Below the pieces are notes generated by a model, which saw nothing but the letters and a program-made list of their open reading frames with translations, had not been told where the DNA came from and ran no database searches. 64,000 nt of DNA from Gardnerella vaginalis (GTDB taxonomy: Bacteria > Actinomycetota > Actinomycetes > Actinomycetales > Bifidobacteriaceae): the NCBI RefSeq assembly GCF_040427915.1, contig NZ_JBETXJ010000002.1, forward strand, positions 1,550,001 through 1,614,000. The letters run 5' to 3'. The position numbers and the translations under genes are program-made. Shown here one piece after another: positions 62,377-64,000 of the stretch; positions within the stretch are counted from its first letter, which is position 1; each line of letters begins with the position of its first letter.

Positions 62377-64000
62377 TCAAAGCTGCTTAGCATGCTTGCA
62401 GAAGGTGGATCCGTCGCCTCGGAACCGAGCAAAGAAGCCGGTTGCTGCACTTACAACGGTTTTAAGCATAGAGCCACTTACAACAGAATGCGCAACAGAA
62501 TGCGCGAAGCAGTGCTTAGCACCAGAGGCAACATCGAGCGCACAGCCGCTAAAAACTTTTGCAAACCCAGCCAAAGCGGTGCTTGGAAGCACAGACGCAA
62601 CCCAACCATGACGACCGAACGCGCCAGCAACCGCGAACATTGAGAACAGTCCAATAGACAAGAATGTGAACATAACAGCCGACTGGCCGCCAGTATGCGG
62701 CAAAGGCACTGGCTGAACAAAGGTCTCCAAATAGTACATTGTAGTGAAGAACACTAAAGGCGACTTTGGATTACTAACAGGCACAGCACCATCGCTATCG
62801 CCAAGTTCTGTCCAAGTGCAAGCGTTTCCCCTTGACTTCTTAAACATGATTTTATAAGTACTGCCCTGTCCTTCGGTACCTCCAGGTTCTCCGCTTTCTT
62901 CATCACTGCCATCACTTACAGATCGCAATTCTCTTGCGGATCGCAATTCCTTTACACGCGATTTCTTTATAGATCGTAACCTCTTTACACGCGATTTCAA
63001 CTTTGCACTACGCGAGTCACCAGTATCGTCACCAGTATCGTCGCCACCTTCACCGGGTTTATCTCCACCTGGTTCCTCAGTACTAGGTTCCTTGCCTGAT
63101 TGAGAATCTATAGCACTTCTAAACTTTGAAGCGAAACTATTTTTTACAATTCTGTACGCATAATCCTGCGATTTTTCACCCTGCTTCTTCTCTAACTTAC
63201 TCGAATTATACAGTGCAGGAACATAGTAAGTATAAGTAGTACCACCCGAATCTATATTGCAATCACATGTCATATTGTCATTTTTTATATCGCCAGGCTC
63301 CATTAGCTTGGCTTTAACAGGAATGTAGTATGCAATATTTTTAAGATCATCATCGTTTGAAATTGTATCTAAAATCGTAACATTATTAGTTACGACTATA
63401 TTATTGCTGTGATAATTCTCATCGAGGGAGAATATTCCACCCGTAGCAAAATTACTTTTGATAGGATCATCCTCAGGATTATTCTCAAAACCACTAGACT
63501 GCAAGTTATTCGCAATCAACGTGCCTTTAAAACCACCAAACATACCATCAACAGAAACAGTAGTAGACTTAGAATTAGTAGGTTTTGTAAAGTTCTTATT
63601 GCTGAAATCTAATATAAGACTGTCGCCACTTTCTGCTCCTGCATTGGAAAACATCGAACTAAGATCCGTAACTTTTGAAATATCCCACTTGCTTAAATCT
63701 GCAACGCCGGTAAGTTTTTTGCAATCAGAAAACATGCTAAACATATTCGTTACACTGCCAACATTCCAGCCACTCAATGCACTTATATCAGTCAATCCTG
63801 TTGTACTTACTACCTCAAGTTCATCGTTCGTATGCTCAAAGTAGCAATTGGAGAACATGCTGCTCATGTTCTCAACACTGCCAACATTCCACTTTTCTAG
63901 ACCGCTAAGATTACTCAAGCTATAACAACCGCTGAACATGCTACTCATTTTCGTGACACTGCCAACATTCCAACCGCTCAAAGGTTGAAGACTGGTTAAG
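62377..64000 (-). CDS. BspA-like DUF285 surface protein with LPHTG, partial
   Basis: The C-terminal 541 codons of a gene that continues past the right edge of the window. It has DUF285/BspA-like repeats LSGWNVGSVT-MSSMFSGC and relatives (four or more, the last LSKWDISKVTDLSSMF), a beta domain, a Glu/Gly/Asp-rich linker, a basic repeat region with KSRVKRLRSIKKSRVKELRS, and a sorting signal LPHTG with a hydrophobic helix. Unusually, about 108 residues separate LPHTG from the stop instead of about 40. Repeats of this type mediate attachment to host or bacteria in other species. No start codon is visible within the window. Confidence 0.87.
   Translation of the reverse strand, partial: LTSLQPLSGWNVGSVTKMSSMFSGCYSLSNLSGLEKWNVGSVENMSSMFSNCYFEHTNDELEVVSTTGLTDISALSGWNVGSVTNMFSMFSDCKKLTGVADLSKWDISKVTDLSSMFSNAGAESGDSLILDFSNKNFTKPTNSKSTTVSVDGMFGGFKGTLIANNLQSSGFENNPEDDPIKSNFATGGIFSLDENYHSNNIVVTNNVTILDTISNDDDLKNIAYYIPVKAKLMEPGDIKNDNMTCDCNIDSGGTTYTYYVPALYNSSKLEKKQGEKSQDYAYRIVKNSFASKFRSAIDSQSGKEPSTEEPGGDKPGEGGDDTGDDTGDSRSAKLKSRVKRLRSIKKSRVKELRSARELRSVSDGSDEESGEPGGTEGQGSTYKIMFKKSRGNACTWTELGDSDGAVPVSNPKSPLVFFTTMYYLETFVQPVPLPHTGGQSAVMFTFLSIGLFSMFAVAGAFGRHGWVASVLPSTALAGFAKVFSGCALDVASGAKHCFAHSVAHSVVSGSMLKTVVSAATGFFARFRGDGSTFCKHAKQL

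Noticed and set aside
62108..62611. A 167-codon plus-strand frame with a Thr/Pro/Ser-rich stretch across the hexamer repeat
   Set aside because: Most of it is antisense to the BspA-like gene and its regular look comes from the TACCNN repeat; there is no start signal.
1..64000. tRNA, rRNA or known riboswitches
   Set aside because: No T-loop/acceptor pattern, rRNA segment or recognisable riboswitch core was found by eye; a covariance-model search is needed to be sure.

Overview
The window looks like chromosomal DNA from a low-GC member of the Bifidobacteriaceae, most likely Gardnerella. This is inferred from gene content: an actinobacterial WhiB1 protein beside a PdtaS-type histidine kinase, a block of DUF5719 protein, giant membrane glycosyltransferase and LytR-CpsA-Psr proteins, AT-rich DNA, and a sortase-C pilus locus with LPxTG and BspA-like (DUF285) surface proteins. 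No rRNA, tRNA, CRISPR array, intact transposase or prophage was recognised.

Layout. 1-15 kb is actinobacterial core: the tail of a sensor kinase, ComF, a HAD phosphatase, a metallopeptidase-like protein, DUF5719 protein, glycosyltransferase, two LCP ligases, an FtsK/EssC-like ATPase, WhiB1, a PdtaS-like kinase and a lone HicB-like protein. 15-33 kb is metabolism and transport: pyroglutamyl peptidase, NADH oxidase, iron alcohol dehydrogenase, a YhgE/Pip membrane protein with its ATPase, an NhaC-type antiporter, an SDR/KdgT pair, a LemA/DUF3137 pair, a complete ECF transporter, an ABC exporter and a nucleoside phosphorylase. 33.6-36 kb is a cysteine unit, cysK-cysE, preceded by a promoter, a cysteine-rich leader peptide and an intrinsic terminator that together look like an attenuator. 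36-44 kb holds a GNAT protein, SstT, an MFS transporter, a dead RelE/ParE toxin gene, an XRE regulator and an ABC-2 transporter.

44.7-55.5 kb has an acquired look. It holds a second ECF transporter coupled to a nucleoside hydrolase and a decayed ribokinase under a Crp/Fnr-type regulator, then 23-bp tandem repeats with the stub of an ABC exporter, then a lantibiotic-immunity type ABC transporter (LanFEG) with its own two-component system and a direct-repeat operator. No lantibiotic biosynthesis genes are present, so it probably serves resistance. A second toxin-gene relic follows.

55.5-64 kb is a surface-structure locus on the minus strand: a BspA-like LPHTG protein running off the window, a large LPDTG putative pilus-tip adhesin, an LPATG backbone pilin and a class C sortase. 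The adhesin promoter carries an 11-bp G tract between its -35 and -10 boxes, the architecture of a phase-variable promoter. A hairpin of about 110 bp separates pilin from sortase.

The strongest leads are the cysteine attenuator, the poly-G pilus promoter, the pilin-sortase hairpin, the asymmetric ATPase pairs shared by the two ECF operons, and the several decayed gene remnants.
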